From the NCBI GenBank assembly GCA_030831135.1, contig JAURLR010000100.1, positions 1 to 11,133 on the forward strand: 11,133 nt of DNA, written 5' to 3'. Under the pieces are notes generated by a model. That model was not told the origin of the DNA and did not search any database. It saw only the letters and a program-made list of their open reading frames with translations. The first letter of the stretch is position 1. Every line of letters starts with the position of its first letter. Source of the stretch: Alphaproteobacteria bacterium (GTDB lineage Bacteria; Pseudomonadota; Alphaproteobacteria; UBA6615). Of the stretch, positions 1-6,968 are shown one piece after another. The position numbers and the translations under genes were made by a program.

Positions 1-1184
1 ATTGCCACCCGCCGGTCCGCGATGTCGGTGCTGCGCAGCCGGGTCCAGGATTGCGCCAGTTCGGCGGTGAAGGCGATCCGGTCCGGGACAGCTTCATAGG
101 CCACGATATCGGTCTGGGCGTCGACATCCCGCCGGGCCGCGCCCTTGAAGGAAACGGCGCGGGAAAGAATGCGCCCGTCCACTTCGGGCAAGGCCACGTT
201 CATGGCGATGTCGCGTGCCGAGAGGCCATTGGCACCGGTCTCCCAGGATTCGCGGTCGGAACCGGCGAAGACGACCTGCAGCAGCGGCGCATCGGTGTCG
301 CGGAAGGGCCCGCGATCTGTCGCGGCCCCCGGCGCGGAAAGTGCAAACCCGGTGGTGTTGAGGATGATCTCGGGCGGTGCGGCGGCGAAGGTTTCGGCCA
401 GGATGGCAGCGGCGAGCGGGTCCTTGAGGCTGGCCGCATGAACCGGAAGCGGGTTCATGCCGCGTTCGCGGAGCGCGGCGATCAGGGCGTCGACCGGAGA
501 AAGATTGGCGGCCTGCATCAGCGCCCGATAGAAAACCAGCCCGGCCGTGGGTGCGCCTGCAATCCAGTGGCCGCGCAAATCATCGAGGGTCACCTCGCCC
601 TCGCCCGGCCAGTACAGGCCGGCGCGCAGCAGCGGGGCCGGTTCGTGCCAGCCGTCTGCCCGCCCGGTTCCTGGGCCGCCGATCAGCGAACCGGCGAAGT
701 TCAGGAAGTTCGTCGCATTGGCGATCCCGCCATGCACGAGATATTGCCACAGCCGATGGGCGGCCTCGCCGTCCAGCGTGGTCCGTTCGGCCAGTTCGGC
801 ATCGGGCTGGTCGTCGCCGGGCAGGAAGGCGACCGGAATGCCGGCCTGACGGCAGGCTGCTGCGATCTCGTCCACCCCGTAGGGCCAGTAGCCACGCCCG
901 CCGAGCAGGCGGCACACCACCAGCTTTGCGTGTTGCACGACCGTCTCGATATAGAGGTCGACGGACATGTTGTGGCCGAGGCGCAGATAATTCGCGAGGC
1001 GCAGGCTCGGTGCCCCGGTGTCGCCACCGGCATCACCCCCGACCCGATGCCGGTTGGCAGCTGCCAGCGCAGCGATCTCGGTATCAGCCGCCGTCAGGAC
1101 AATGATGTCCCCGGGGCTCTGACCAAGATCGACCGCTTCAGAACCGTCATCGACCGCGCCCGGTGCTGCGGCGAGAAGATGCAT
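1..1184 (-). CDS. cobN: Cobaltochelatase subunit CobN, N-terminal part (runs off left edge)
   Basis: CobN is the large subunit of the aerobic ATP-dependent cobaltochelatase, which with CobS- and CobT-type AAA subunits inserts cobalt into hydrogenobyrinic acid a,c-diamide in the cytoplasm. The minus strand is open for 394 codons from the ATG at 1184-1182 to the window edge. It begins MHLLAAAPGAVDDGS and contains the family-typical stretches LRLGHNMSVDLYIETV, LGGRGYWPYGVDEI, and near the edge LAQSWTRLRSTDIADRRVA. About a third of a usual CobN (roughly 1,100-1,300 residues) is present; the catalytic remainder lies outside. The start overlaps the cobW stop as TGATG, so it is probably translationally coupled to cobW and controlled by the riboswitch upstream of cobP. 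The long plus-strand ORF over the same bases has no recognisable family and is treated as a shadow. I am confident of the family assignment. Confidence 0.95.
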   Translation of the reverse strand, partial: MHLLAAAPGAVDDGSEAVDLGQSPGDIIVLTAADTEIAALAAANRHRVGGDAGGDTGAPSLRLANYLRLGHNMSVDLYIETVVQHAKLVVCRLLGGRGYWPYGVDEIAAACRQAGIPVAFLPGDDQPDAELAERTTLDGEAAHRLWQYLVHGGIANATNFLNFAGSLIGGPGTGRADGWHEPAPLLRAGLYWPGEGEVTLDDLRGHWIAGAPTAGLVFYRALMQAANLSPVDALIAALRERGMNPLPVHAASLKDPLAAAILAETFAAAPPEIILNTTGFALSAPGAATDRGPFRDTDAPLLQVVFAGSDRESWETGANGLSARDIAMNVALPEVDGRILSRAVSFKGAARRDVDAQTDIVAYEAVPDRIAFTAELAQSWTRLRSTDIADRRVA

Positions 1185-2203
1185 CAGGCGATCATCGCCT
1201 CGATGGCGGCACGGTCCATGCCGGACTTGCCGATCACCACGAGTTCCGTGCGGGGCGTTTCCGCCGGGGTCCAGTCCCGATCGAAGTAACGCTGAAACCG
1301 TGCCCCCACACCCTGCAGCACGAGCCGGCGGGCCTTGCCCGGGACATGCACGAAACCCTTGATGCGATAGATATCATGCGCGCTGACTGCGCTGAGCAGC
1401 CGGGTTTCGAGCGCGTCCGGGTCGGCCACATCGCCCAGCGACACAATGAAGCTGTCGAAATCATCGTGGTCGTGTTCGTCCTCTCCGTCATGGACGCTGG
1501 GCCGGGTGTCGAGATCGTCTTCGGCACTCGCATCCAGGCCCAGCAGGATTGCCGGGTCGATCCGGCCATGGGTGGCGTGGATGGATTTCACGCCCGGGCG
1601 CCGATGTGGTGCCAGCGCAGCCTCGATGTCCGATCCATCGCCGGCAAGCAGGTCCGCCTTGTTGACGATGATCAGGTCGGCGCAGCTCACCTGATCGACG
1701 AAGAGTTCTTCGAGGGGGTTGTCGTGATCGAGGGTCGGGTCGGCGGCCTGTGCCGCCGCAACCGCAGCGGGGTCATCGGCAAAACGGCCATCGATCACCG
1801 CGGCGGCGTCGATCACCGTGACCACGCCATCGACCGTCGTGCGGGCTCGCACTTCGGGCCAGGCGAAGGCTTTGACGAGTGGCTTGGGCAGCGCCAGACC
1901 AGAGGTTTCGATGACGATGTGCTCGGGCGGGTTTTCGCGATCCAGCAGAGCGGTGATGGTCGGCAGGAAATCATCGGCGACCGTGCAGCAGATGCAGCCA
2001 TTGGCCAGCTCGACCACGTCTTCTTCCGCGCAGCCGGGAATGGCACAGCCTTCGACGATACCGCGATCAATCCCCAGATCGCCGAACTCGTTGATGATCA
2101 GGGCGATGCGGCGACCGTTCGCGTTCTCCAGCAGATGCCGGATCACGCTGGTTTTGCCCGCGCCCAGAAAGCCAGTCACCACGGTGGCAGGAATACGGTT
2201 CAT
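1184..2203 (-). CDS. cobW: CobW family GTP-binding metallochaperone
   Basis: This is a 339-residue G3E-family GTPase. It carries the Walker A motif GFLGAGKT (residues 11-18), the metal-binding CxCC motif GCICC (69-73), ETSG (99-102), the guanine-specificity motif NKAD (181-184) and an Asp/Glu/His-rich stretch (about 239-250) that may bind metal. CobW proteins encoded beside cobN are thought to deliver Co2+ to the cobaltochelatase; that role is inferred here from the adjacency. I chose the ATG at 2203 because it places the P-loop near the N-terminus and follows an AAGAAAGAG-like ribosome site; the frame is open further upstream, but that extension overlaps cobP and has no recognisable content. 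Its start overlaps the cobP stop by 4 bp (ATGA) and its stop overlaps the cobN start, giving a coupled cobP-cobW-cobN unit. Confidence 0.96.
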   Translation of the reverse strand: MNRIPATVVTGFLGAGKTSVIRHLLENANGRRIALIINEFGDLGIDRGIVEGCAIPGCAEEDVVELANGCICCTVADDFLPTITALLDRENPPEHIVIETSGLALPKPLVKAFAWPEVRARTTVDGVVTVIDAAAVIDGRFADDPAAVAAAQAADPTLDHDNPLEELFVDQVSCADLIIVNKADLLAGDGSDIEAALAPHRRPGVKSIHATHGRIDPAILLGLDASAEDDLDTRPSVHDGEDEHDHDDFDSFIVSLGDVADPDALETRLLSAVSAHDIYRIKGFVHVPGKARRLVLQGVGARFQRYFDRDWTPAETPRTELVVIGKSGMDRAAIEAMIA

Positions 2204-2790
2204 GATGTCTCTTTCTTCAGGGTGAGGGGGAGTCCGGCGGCGATGAACTCGACCCGGTCGGCCTGTGCGGCGATGTTCTGGTTCAGGCGTCCCGCAGCAT
2301 CGCGGAACTCCCGGCCCAGTGGGGATGCGGGCACGATTCCCAGCCCGACCTCGTTGGACACACACACGACCGGGCCTTTGGCGCGGGCGATCGCGTCGCG
2401 CAGGGTTTCGGTTTCGGCCTGCAGGTCCAGCCCGGCATGCATTACGTTGGACAGCCAGAGCGTCAGGCAATCGACCAGAACCGGCTCACCATGTGCGGTG
2501 CCGTCTGCGATGGCATCACCCAGCCCGAGCAGGGTTTCGACGGTGCGCCACTGGTCGCCGCGCCGGTCGCGATGGGCGGCGATGCGCTGGGCCATCTCGC
2601 CGTCCCCGGCTTCGGCTGTCGCGATATAGGTGGCGCGGTGGGTCGCTGAATCGGCTTCCAGATGGGCGGCTATCAGGCTTTCGGCATGCACGCTCTTGCC
2701 CGAACGGGCACCGCCGAGAACCAGTGTCAGTTTCGGCAGGCGTGCATCCGGGCGCGCGTTATCATTTGAGCTGGCGTTCTGGTCGTTCAT
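2200..2790 (-). CDS. cobP: Bifunctional adenosylcobinamide kinase / adenosylcobinamide-phosphate guanylyltransferase
   Basis: CobP (CobU in enterobacteria) phosphorylates adenosylcobinamide and transfers GMP to give AdoCbi-GDP, the substrate of CobS. The 196-residue product has the P-loop GGARSGKS (26-33), a candidate guanylylated histidine in RIAAHRDRR (His73), VDCLTLWLSN (106-115) and the conserved SNEVGLGIVP (146-155), all typical of the family. Length is slightly above the usual 170-190 residues because of a polar 20-residue N-terminal tail. I chose the ATG at 2790 because GGAGG (2804-2800) lies 9 nt upstream; a TTG at 2817 has no comparable site. It is the first gene after the cobalamin riboswitch, and its stop overlaps the cobW start. 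Confidence 0.96.
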   Translation of the reverse strand: MNDQNASSNDNARPDARLPKLTLVLGGARSGKSVHAESLIAAHLEADSATHRATYIATAEAGDGEMAQRIAAHRDRRGDQWRTVETLLGLGDAIADGTAHGEPVLVDCLTLWLSNVMHAGLDLQAETETLRDAIARAKGPVVCVSNEVGLGIVPASPLGREFRDAAGRLNQNIAAQADRVEFIAAGLPLTLKKETS

Positions 2791-2796
2791 GGCGCT

Positions 2797-2812
2797 GGTC
2801 CTCCTCCCGAGG
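2797..2812 (-). promoter_or_regulatory. Ribosome binding site of cobP with possible sequestering hairpin
   Basis: Minus-strand GGGAGGAGGACC (2808-2797) is a strong Shine-Dalgarno sequence placed about 9 nt before the cobP ATG. The CCTC just upstream (2812-2809) could pair with GAGG (2803-2800) across a 5-nt loop and hide the site. The stem is only 4 bp, so the sequestering idea is inference. No U-run terminator is visible between the riboswitch core and the gene, which fits control of translation more than of termination. Confidence 0.55.
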
Positions 2813-2829
2813 GTCAATGGCGCGGATAT

Positions 2830-3022
2830 GGCACGTTGAAGAGGTTTCCTGGCTCCGGGTCACCGGCCTTGCACACCCTTCCCGGCAGTCTTGCCAGTGG
2901 GACGTTGTGCGCGGCCTTGCCGTTACAGTTGCGGGGGCAGCACCGGCCTTGGAAGCCCCGTCAAGACGGGGTGGTTCCGCACCGGACTTCCCTGTTTCAG
3001 CGCTGGGGAAGGCTAACAGGTT
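2830..3022 (-). promoter_or_regulatory. Cobalamin (adenosylcobalamin) riboswitch upstream of cobP-cobW-cobN
   Basis: Read on the minus strand, the leader contains the hallmarks of the cobalamin riboswitch in order. CAGGGAAGTCCGGTG comes first, followed by a GC-rich hairpin (CCCCGTC/GACGGGG). The B12 box follows at about 2944-2920 (GCTGCCCCCGCAACTGTAA), then CCCACTGG, GGGAAGG, and the 3' closing part GGAGCCAGGAAACCT. Both edges are approximate because the outer P1 helix is poorly conserved. When adenosylcobalamin binds, such elements normally reduce expression of the downstream gene. Here they would lower cobP, cobW and cobN when the end product is plentiful. The orientation fits cobP and not the phosphatase-cobS pair, which lies upstream of it. 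Confidence 0.93.
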
Positions 3023-3024
3023 GG

Positions 3025-3048
3025 GATCAGGTTTTCCATGGCCTGATC
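3025..3048. repeat. Perfect 7-bp inverted repeat between the histidine phosphatase and the riboswitch
   Basis: GATCAGG (3025-3031) and CCTGATC (3042-3048) form a perfect inverted repeat around a 10-nt spacer. It lies 26 bp after the phosphatase stop and just upstream of the riboswitch on the same strand. It could be a weak terminator hairpin for the cobS transcript, although no T-run follows, or an operator overlapping the riboswitch promoter. The sequence does not decide between these. Confidence 0.4.
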
Positions 3049-3073
3049 GCGCAGCCCGATCGAAAGGAAGGTC

Positions 3074-3751
3074 CTAGCGCTGCACCTGCGCCAGCATCGC
3101 CGTCGGATCGGGCGCGAGGATCGAATCCATGGACGGGATCTGGTTCATGTGGAACATCGCCCAGGCTCCGTCCGGATGGCTTTCGGTCGGGCCGAAGCGG
3201 TCGATGCGCGTCACCGAGCAATTGTCGATCTGACAGGTCAGCGCTGATTCGGGATCGAGTCCCAGGGCGTGGCCGATGGCCGCGCGGATGGTGCCGCCAT
3301 GGGTGACGGCAATGATGTCCCGGCCTTCATGGGCGCGGGTCAGGCGGTCGATGACCGCGGTCACCCGCATCGTGAGATCGACAAAGCTTTCACCACCCGG
3401 TGCCCGGGCTTCCGCCGGGGTCAGCCAGAAGGTGTGCTTGGCATCAAGCCTGGCATAGACCTCCTCGCGTTTCTGTCCCTGCCATTCACCGAAATTCTGT
3501 TCGGCGAAATCTTCCTCGATATGCGGGTCGGGCAGGACCAGCCCGGCTTCACGGATGGCATTGGCGGTCTGGTGAGTGCGTTGCAGATGAGAGGTAACGA
3601 GCAGCGCGTCTTTGGGCAGGAATTGTGCGAGCGCCTTGTAGGTCGGCGGATCGTTGACATCGGCCAGAGGGTCGGAATTGCCGTAGATGCGTCCACCGGT
3701 CGAGCGAACGGGGGCGTGGCGGACCCACCACCAGCGGGTACGTGTTGTCAT
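3074..3751 (-). CDS. Histidine phosphatase family protein, candidate alpha-ribazole phosphatase
   Basis: This 225-residue member of the histidine phosphatase (phosphoglycerate mutase-like) superfamily has the catalytic RH motif at residues 11-12 (WWWVRHAPV), a conserved arginine in SHLQRTHQTA (Arg58), GGES (119-122) and the second catalytic histidine in THGGTIRAA (His151). It overlaps the cobS stop by 4 bp (ATGA). Given that context it may remove the 5'-phosphate from alpha-ribazole phosphate or adenosylcobalamin phosphate, the CobC step. The superfamily is functionally broad, so the substrate is an inference from neighbours and I withhold a gene symbol. The ATG at 3751 is preferred over the longer open frame because the RH motif normally lies within the first 20 residues and GGGA sits upstream. 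Confidence 0.9.
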   Translation of the reverse strand: MTTRTRWWWVRHAPVRSTGGRIYGNSDPLADVNDPPTYKALAQFLPKDALLVTSHLQRTHQTANAIREAGLVLPDPHIEEDFAEQNFGEWQGQKREEVYARLDAKHTFWLTPAEARAPGGESFVDLTMRVTAVIDRLTRAHEGRDIIAVTHGGTIRAAIGHALGLDPESALTCQIDNCSVTRIDRFGPTESHPDGAWAMFHMNQIPSMDSILAPDPTAMLAQVQR

Positions 3752-4611
3752 GCGAAATGTCCCAGAATGATGGCGCTGGCAGCGACCAGGGTTGCGGCCT
3801 CGGCGGCCTGTTGTCCGGCCCCGAGCACGTCCCCGGTATAGCCGCCGATCTGCTTGAGGGCGATCCAGCCGACGATGAAGGCGGCAAACCCGCCGGCGGC
3901 AAGGATGGCGATGACGCCGAACCCGGCGGGGGTCAGCAGAACCAGTGCGCATAGCGCGAAAGCGAGAATCAGGCCCAGCCAGCTGGTGCCTTCACTGGGG
4001 GTTCCCGCCCCGGCACCCAGCCCGTCCGGGCGTGCGGGAGACAGCCAGCGCATGGTGGGGGCAAAAAGCGCACGGCTCCAGGTGGTGGCCGCGATCAGGA
4101 CCGCGGCAGCGGCACCGACGTCCCATTCAGCGATGGTCGACAGAGCGGTGATCTTGGCAATCAGCACGATCGCCACGGCAACAACGCCATAGGTCCCGAT
4201 CCTGCTGTCGCGCATGATCCGCAGTTTGCTGGCCTTGTCCTTGCCGCCGCCAAACCCGTCGGCGATATCGGCCAGTCCGTCTTCGTGCAGGGCGCCGGTC
4301 AGCGCGATTATCGCACCAATGGCCAATGTGGCTGCAACGGCAGCCGGCACCCCGGCCCAGGCCAGCAGCCCCAGAACAATGGCCCCGGTGCCACCAATCG
4401 CAAATCCGACAAGCGGGAACAACCACATGGCGGCGGCAAGCTGTCCGGGTGTTTCCACCGGGTTGAGGTCGTCGTCCCCTGCGTCGTCGTCAGGATCGAG
4501 CGCGTCGTCTCCGGCGAAGCCGCGCTCGACCGGCAGGCGCGTCAGAAAGGCGGTCGCCAGTCGAAACTGGGCCAGAACGGAGGGCTTTGACGTTTCGGTG
4601 TTTGCATCCAT
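3748..4611 (-). CDS. cobS: Adenosylcobinamide-GDP ribazoletransferase
   Basis: CobS (CobV in Pseudomonas naming) joins AdoCbi-GDP with alpha-ribazole or its phosphate to make adenosylcobalamin (phosphate) at the inner membrane. The 287-residue protein is strongly hydrophobic with several predicted membrane segments. It has the family signature HEDGLADIADGFGGG (109-123) followed by the basic MRDSRIGTYG region, and C-terminal GGYTGDVLGA (256-265). An acidic stretch rich in Asp at about residues 35-48 sits between FLTRLPVERGF and the first membrane segment. I chose the ATG at 4611 because the conserved FRLATAFLTRLPV follows after about 15 residues; the longer open frame runs into divergent cobT. 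The start lacks a clear Shine-Dalgarno site. It is translationally coupled to the phosphatase. Confidence 0.95.
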   Translation of the reverse strand: MDANTETSKPSVLAQFRLATAFLTRLPVERGFAGDDALDPDDDAGDDDLNPVETPGQLAAAMWLFPLVGFAIGGTGAIVLGLLAWAGVPAAVAATLAIGAIIALTGALHEDGLADIADGFGGGKDKASKLRIMRDSRIGTYGVVAVAIVLIAKITALSTIAEWDVGAAAAVLIAATTWSRALFAPTMRWLSPARPDGLGAGAGTPSEGTSWLGLILAFALCALVLLTPAGFGVIAILAAGGFAAFIVGWIALKQIGGYTGDVLGAGQQAAEAATLVAASAIILGHFA

Positions 4612-4666
4612 GGCCGACTTATAGGACAACGCCCGTCTTTCGGAAATGGAATGTGCGGATCTTGCG
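4612..4666. promoter_or_regulatory. Divergent cobS / cobT intergenic region
   Basis: Only 55 bp separate the two divergent starts, so the promoters must overlap each other or lie partly inside the genes. I looked for -35/-10 pairs: TTGACG (4587-4592) and TATAGG (4620-4625) are present but 27 bp apart, too far for a normal sigma-70 promoter. I see no riboswitch-like sequence here. Confidence 0.3.
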
Positions 4667-5728
4667 ATGAGTGACACAGGTGGAAATGGCGCCAACGGCG
4701 CGGGTCGAACCAAGGGACCGGATTTTTCCGAGATCCGGAAGATCATCGCCGACTTTCCGGCGCCGGACATTGATGCCGTGCTGGCGACCCGCGAACGGGA
4801 AGGCAATCTGACCAAGCCGCCGGGTGCGCTGGGACGGCTTGAGGAAATCACCGAGTGGGTGGCCATGTGGCAGGGGCGCCACCCGCCCAACGTGACTCAT
4901 GCGCGGGTTGCCGTGTTCGCAGGCAATCACGGTGTGGCGGCACGGGGCGTCTCGGCCTATCCGCCCGAGGTCACCGAACAGATGGTGCAGAATTTTGTCG
5001 CCGGTGGTGCGGCGGTGAACCAGCTCACCGAACTGGCGGATGCCGATCTGCGGGTTTACGAGATGGCGCTGGAATCCCCGACCGCTGACTTCACCGAAGG
5101 ACCCGCCCTCAGTGAGGACGACTGCGCCAAGGCCGTTGCCTACGGGATGATGTCCGTCGAGGCAGGGGTTGAACTGCTCGCGCTGGGCGAGATGGGAATC
5201 GGCAACACCACATCTGCGGCGGCGATCTGCCACGCGCTCTATGGTGGTGCGGCGCAGGACTGGGTGGGTCCGGGGACGGGCGTGTCGGGCGAAGGTTATG
5301 CGGCCAAGGTCGCCGCAGTCGAGACCGGCGTCGCGGTGAATGCAGAGCTGCTGGGTGATCCGCTGGGCGTGCTGCGTGCGGTCGGCGGGCACGAGATTGC
5401 GGCCATGGCCGGAGCGATCATCGCCGCGCGGCTGGCCGGGGTGCCTGTCCTGCTTGATGGTTACACCTGCACGGCGGCCGCAGCCGTTCTCCACGCGATT
5501 GACGAACACGCCATCGACCATTGCATGGTCGGGCATCTCTCGGCCGAACCGGCCCACCGGATGCTGTGCGAGAAGCTGGACCAGGTGCCGCTGCTGGCCC
5601 TGGCCATGCGGCTGGGCGAAGGCTCGGGCGCGGCGCTGGCGATCCAGATCGTGCGCGCCGCGCTGGCCTGCCACAACGGCATGGCCAGCTTCGACAGCGC
5701 GGGCGTGTCGGGGAAGACGAATCCGTAA
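4667..5728 (+). CDS. cobT: Nicotinate-nucleotide--dimethylbenzimidazole phosphoribosyltransferase
   Basis: CobT (CobU in Pseudomonas naming) makes alpha-ribazole phosphate from nicotinate mononucleotide and a lower-ligand base such as 5,6-dimethylbenzimidazole, feeding CobS. The 353-residue product matches the usual length and carries KPPGALGRLEEI (50-61), FAGNHGV (84-90), the glycine-rich GEMGIGNTT (174-182), DGYTCTAAAA (264-273) and MRLGEGSGAA (314-323). Glu318 in that last motif corresponds to the catalytic glutamate of the family. Two in-frame ATGs are possible, 4646 and 4667. I prefer 4667 because CGGA lies 7 nt upstream, whereas purines directly abut the ATG at 4646. It is divergent from cobS and is not under the riboswitch. 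Confidence 0.95.
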   Translation: MSDTGGNGANGAGRTKGPDFSEIRKIIADFPAPDIDAVLATREREGNLTKPPGALGRLEEITEWVAMWQGRHPPNVTHARVAVFAGNHGVAARGVSAYPPEVTEQMVQNFVAGGAAVNQLTELADADLRVYEMALESPTADFTEGPALSEDDCAKAVAYGMMSVEAGVELLALGEMGIGNTTSAAAICHALYGGAAQDWVGPGTGVSGEGYAAKVAAVETGVAVNAELLGDPLGVLRAVGGHEIAAMAGAIIAARLAGVPVLLDGYTCTAAAAVLHAIDEHAIDHCMVGHLSAEPAHRMLCEKLDQVPLLALAMRLGEGSGAALAIQIVRAALACHNGMASFDSAGVSGKTNP

Positions 5729-5827
5729 ACCCGCAGCGCGCGCCCTTGTCTGGCCCGGCAATCCGGAACACGAATACTGCCGTAACAAGTATCGTTGACC
5801 CCGTCTCTGGAGACCTGCTCTAAATCC

Positions 5828-6421
5828 ATGCGTGTTTTCGTTTCCTCATATTCCGGCGTCCTGCTGGTTCTCGCGATTGTCGCCCTGCTGGTGTTACCCG
5901 TTTCGGCTGATGCGGAACCCGACCCCATGACCTCCGCGCATGATTTCGAATTCGTCGCCATTGAGGGCGACCGGTTGCCGTTGGCGCACTTCGCGGGCCG
6001 TCCCGTCCTCATTGTCAACACCGCCTCCCATTGCGGGTTCACCAACCAATATGCGGGCCTAGCGGATATCTGGGCGAAGTACCGGGACCGGGGTCTCGTT
6101 GTGCTCGCGACGCCGTCGAATGATTTCGGCGGGCAGGAACCAGGCACCGAAGCCGAAATCAAGGAATTCTGTGAAGTGAACTACGGCATCGATTTTCCGA
6201 TGACCGAGAAGGTGCACGTGAAAGGCGCCGATGCGCATCCGTTCTACAAATGGGCGGCGACCCGGTTCGGGCCGCTCTCTAAGCCACGCTGGAACTTCCA
6301 CAAATACCTGATCTCGCCGGATGGCGATCTGGTGAACTGGTTTTCCACCGTGACCCCGCCCACGGCGGACAAGGTCGTCCGCGCCATTGAGGCGCAGCTG
6401 GCGGACATGCCCGCCCGCTAG
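5828..6421 (+). CDS. Exported glutathione peroxidase family protein (cysteine type)
   Basis: This is a 197-residue thioredoxin-fold peroxidase of the glutathione peroxidase / BtuE family, which reduces hydrogen or lipid peroxides with thiols. Visible motifs are NTASHCGFTNQY with the peroxidatic Cys69 (cysteine, not selenocysteine), GGQEPGT with Gln103, and WNFHKYLI (155-162) with the conserved Trp and Asn. Cys115 in IKEFCEVNYG could act as a resolving cysteine. The first 30 residues form a signal peptide (hydrophobic core about 10-25, then SADA before EP), so a periplasmic location is likely; most bacterial homologues are cytoplasmic. I chose the ATG at 5828 because it begins that signal peptide; GGAG lies upstream at 5809-5812, rather distant. 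The downstream ATG at 5927 would give a cytoplasmic form but lacks a ribosome site. The gene follows cobT by 99 bp and converges on the GNAT pseudogene. Confidence 0.92.
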   Translation: MRVFVSSYSGVLLVLAIVALLVLPVSADAEPDPMTSAHDFEFVAIEGDRLPLAHFAGRPVLIVNTASHCGFTNQYAGLADIWAKYRDRGLVVLATPSNDFGGQEPGTEAEIKEFCEVNYGIDFPMTEKVHVKGADAHPFYKWAATRFGPLSKPRWNFHKYLISPDGDLVNWFSTVTPPTADKVVRAIEAQLADMPAR

Positions 6422-6435
6422 GCCACTATCACGCT

Positions 6436-6960
6436 CTAGCTGCAGGTCATTGTTGGCAGGCCCGGGCCGCCGGTGATTGCGCTCCGGCGTTCGTGCAGCA
6501 CGACATCGTGCCAGACATCACCCAGATGGCCGTAGCGTTCGCGGATGCCAACCTCGCGAAACCCGGCTTGGGTCAGAAGCGCGCGACTGGGCGCGTTCGC
6601 GGCGATCACCTGCCCCTGCAGCATCCAGAAACCCTCGGCTTCGGATGCGACGATGAGGTGTTTCAGCAGCGCGGCACCAATGCCCTGCCGCTGTGCATTT
6701 TCAGATACATAGACGCTGACCTCAGCGACCCCGGCCGCGCCTCACGTGTCGGGCACGGGTGACAGGGCGGCAAAGCCGAGAATTCTGTCCGCCGCGCCGC
6801 GTGCCACATATCGCCCGAATGCCAGATGATCCGCGTTCCAGGAGTCCCATTTCGGCGGGCTGGTCATGAAGGCCGCCAGACCTGTCGCCAGGCCTGCCCC
6901 ATAGATGGAGTAGACCTGGGCCCAGTCGTTTCGATGCATATCATCGATCACGGTTTGCAC
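6436..6960 (-). pseudogene. GNAT acetyltransferase, phosphinothricin acetyltransferase-like, interrupted by in-frame TGA
   Basis: One minus-strand frame encodes a complete PAT/YwnH-like N-acetyltransferase apart from a single TGA at 6744-6742. The first 72 codons give HRNDWAQVYSIYGAGLATG and LGFAALSPVPDT. After the stop come GVAEVSVYVSENAQRQGIGAALL, which holds the acetyl-CoA-binding QRQGIG motif, ANAPSRALLTQAGF and WHDVVLHERRS, ending at a TAG. Together they span 174 codons, a normal family length. The two halves are in the same frame, so this is a nonsense change and not a frameshift. The start is taken as the GTG at 6960, 8 nt after the EncFtn stop, because it restores the expected distance to the first helix; the ATG at 6939 is an alternative. 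The family acetylates small amines, but the substrate here is unknown. A sequencing error remains possible. Confidence 0.85.
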
Positions 6961-6968
6961 GGGACTGC

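Noticed and set aside
51..1289. Plus-strand open frame (412 codons) opposite cobN
   Set aside because: The minus strand reads as an unmistakable CobN N-terminus over the same bases.
1163..2629. Long plus-strand open frame (488 codons) opposite cobW and cobP
   Set aside because: It is antisense to two genes with complete family motifs, has no recognisable domain, and its openness follows from GC-rich codon bias on the true strand.
2818..3073. Plus-strand coding frames through the riboswitch region
   Set aside because: The bases are accounted for by conserved riboswitch sequence on the minus strand, and the frames have no family resemblance.
4619..5788. Minus-strand open frame (389 codons) opposite cobT
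   Set aside because: It resembles no family I know and mirrors the intact cobT.
6422..6470. Bidirectional terminator between the convergent peroxidase and GNAT genes
   Set aside because: The gap is 14 bp and the only palindrome nearby (GGCCCGGGCC) lies inside the GNAT 3' end with no T-run.
6720..6744. Selenocysteine insertion at the GNAT TGA
   Set aside because: A short stem (GCGGC/GTCGC) follows the TGA, but it lies only 3 nt after it, has no recognised SECIS loop, and is easily formed by chance in GC-rich DNA. A nonsense mutation is simpler.
6742..6960. Frameshift as the cause of the split acetyltransferase
   Set aside because: Both halves lie in the same frame and join with no missing residues, so only a stop codon separates them.
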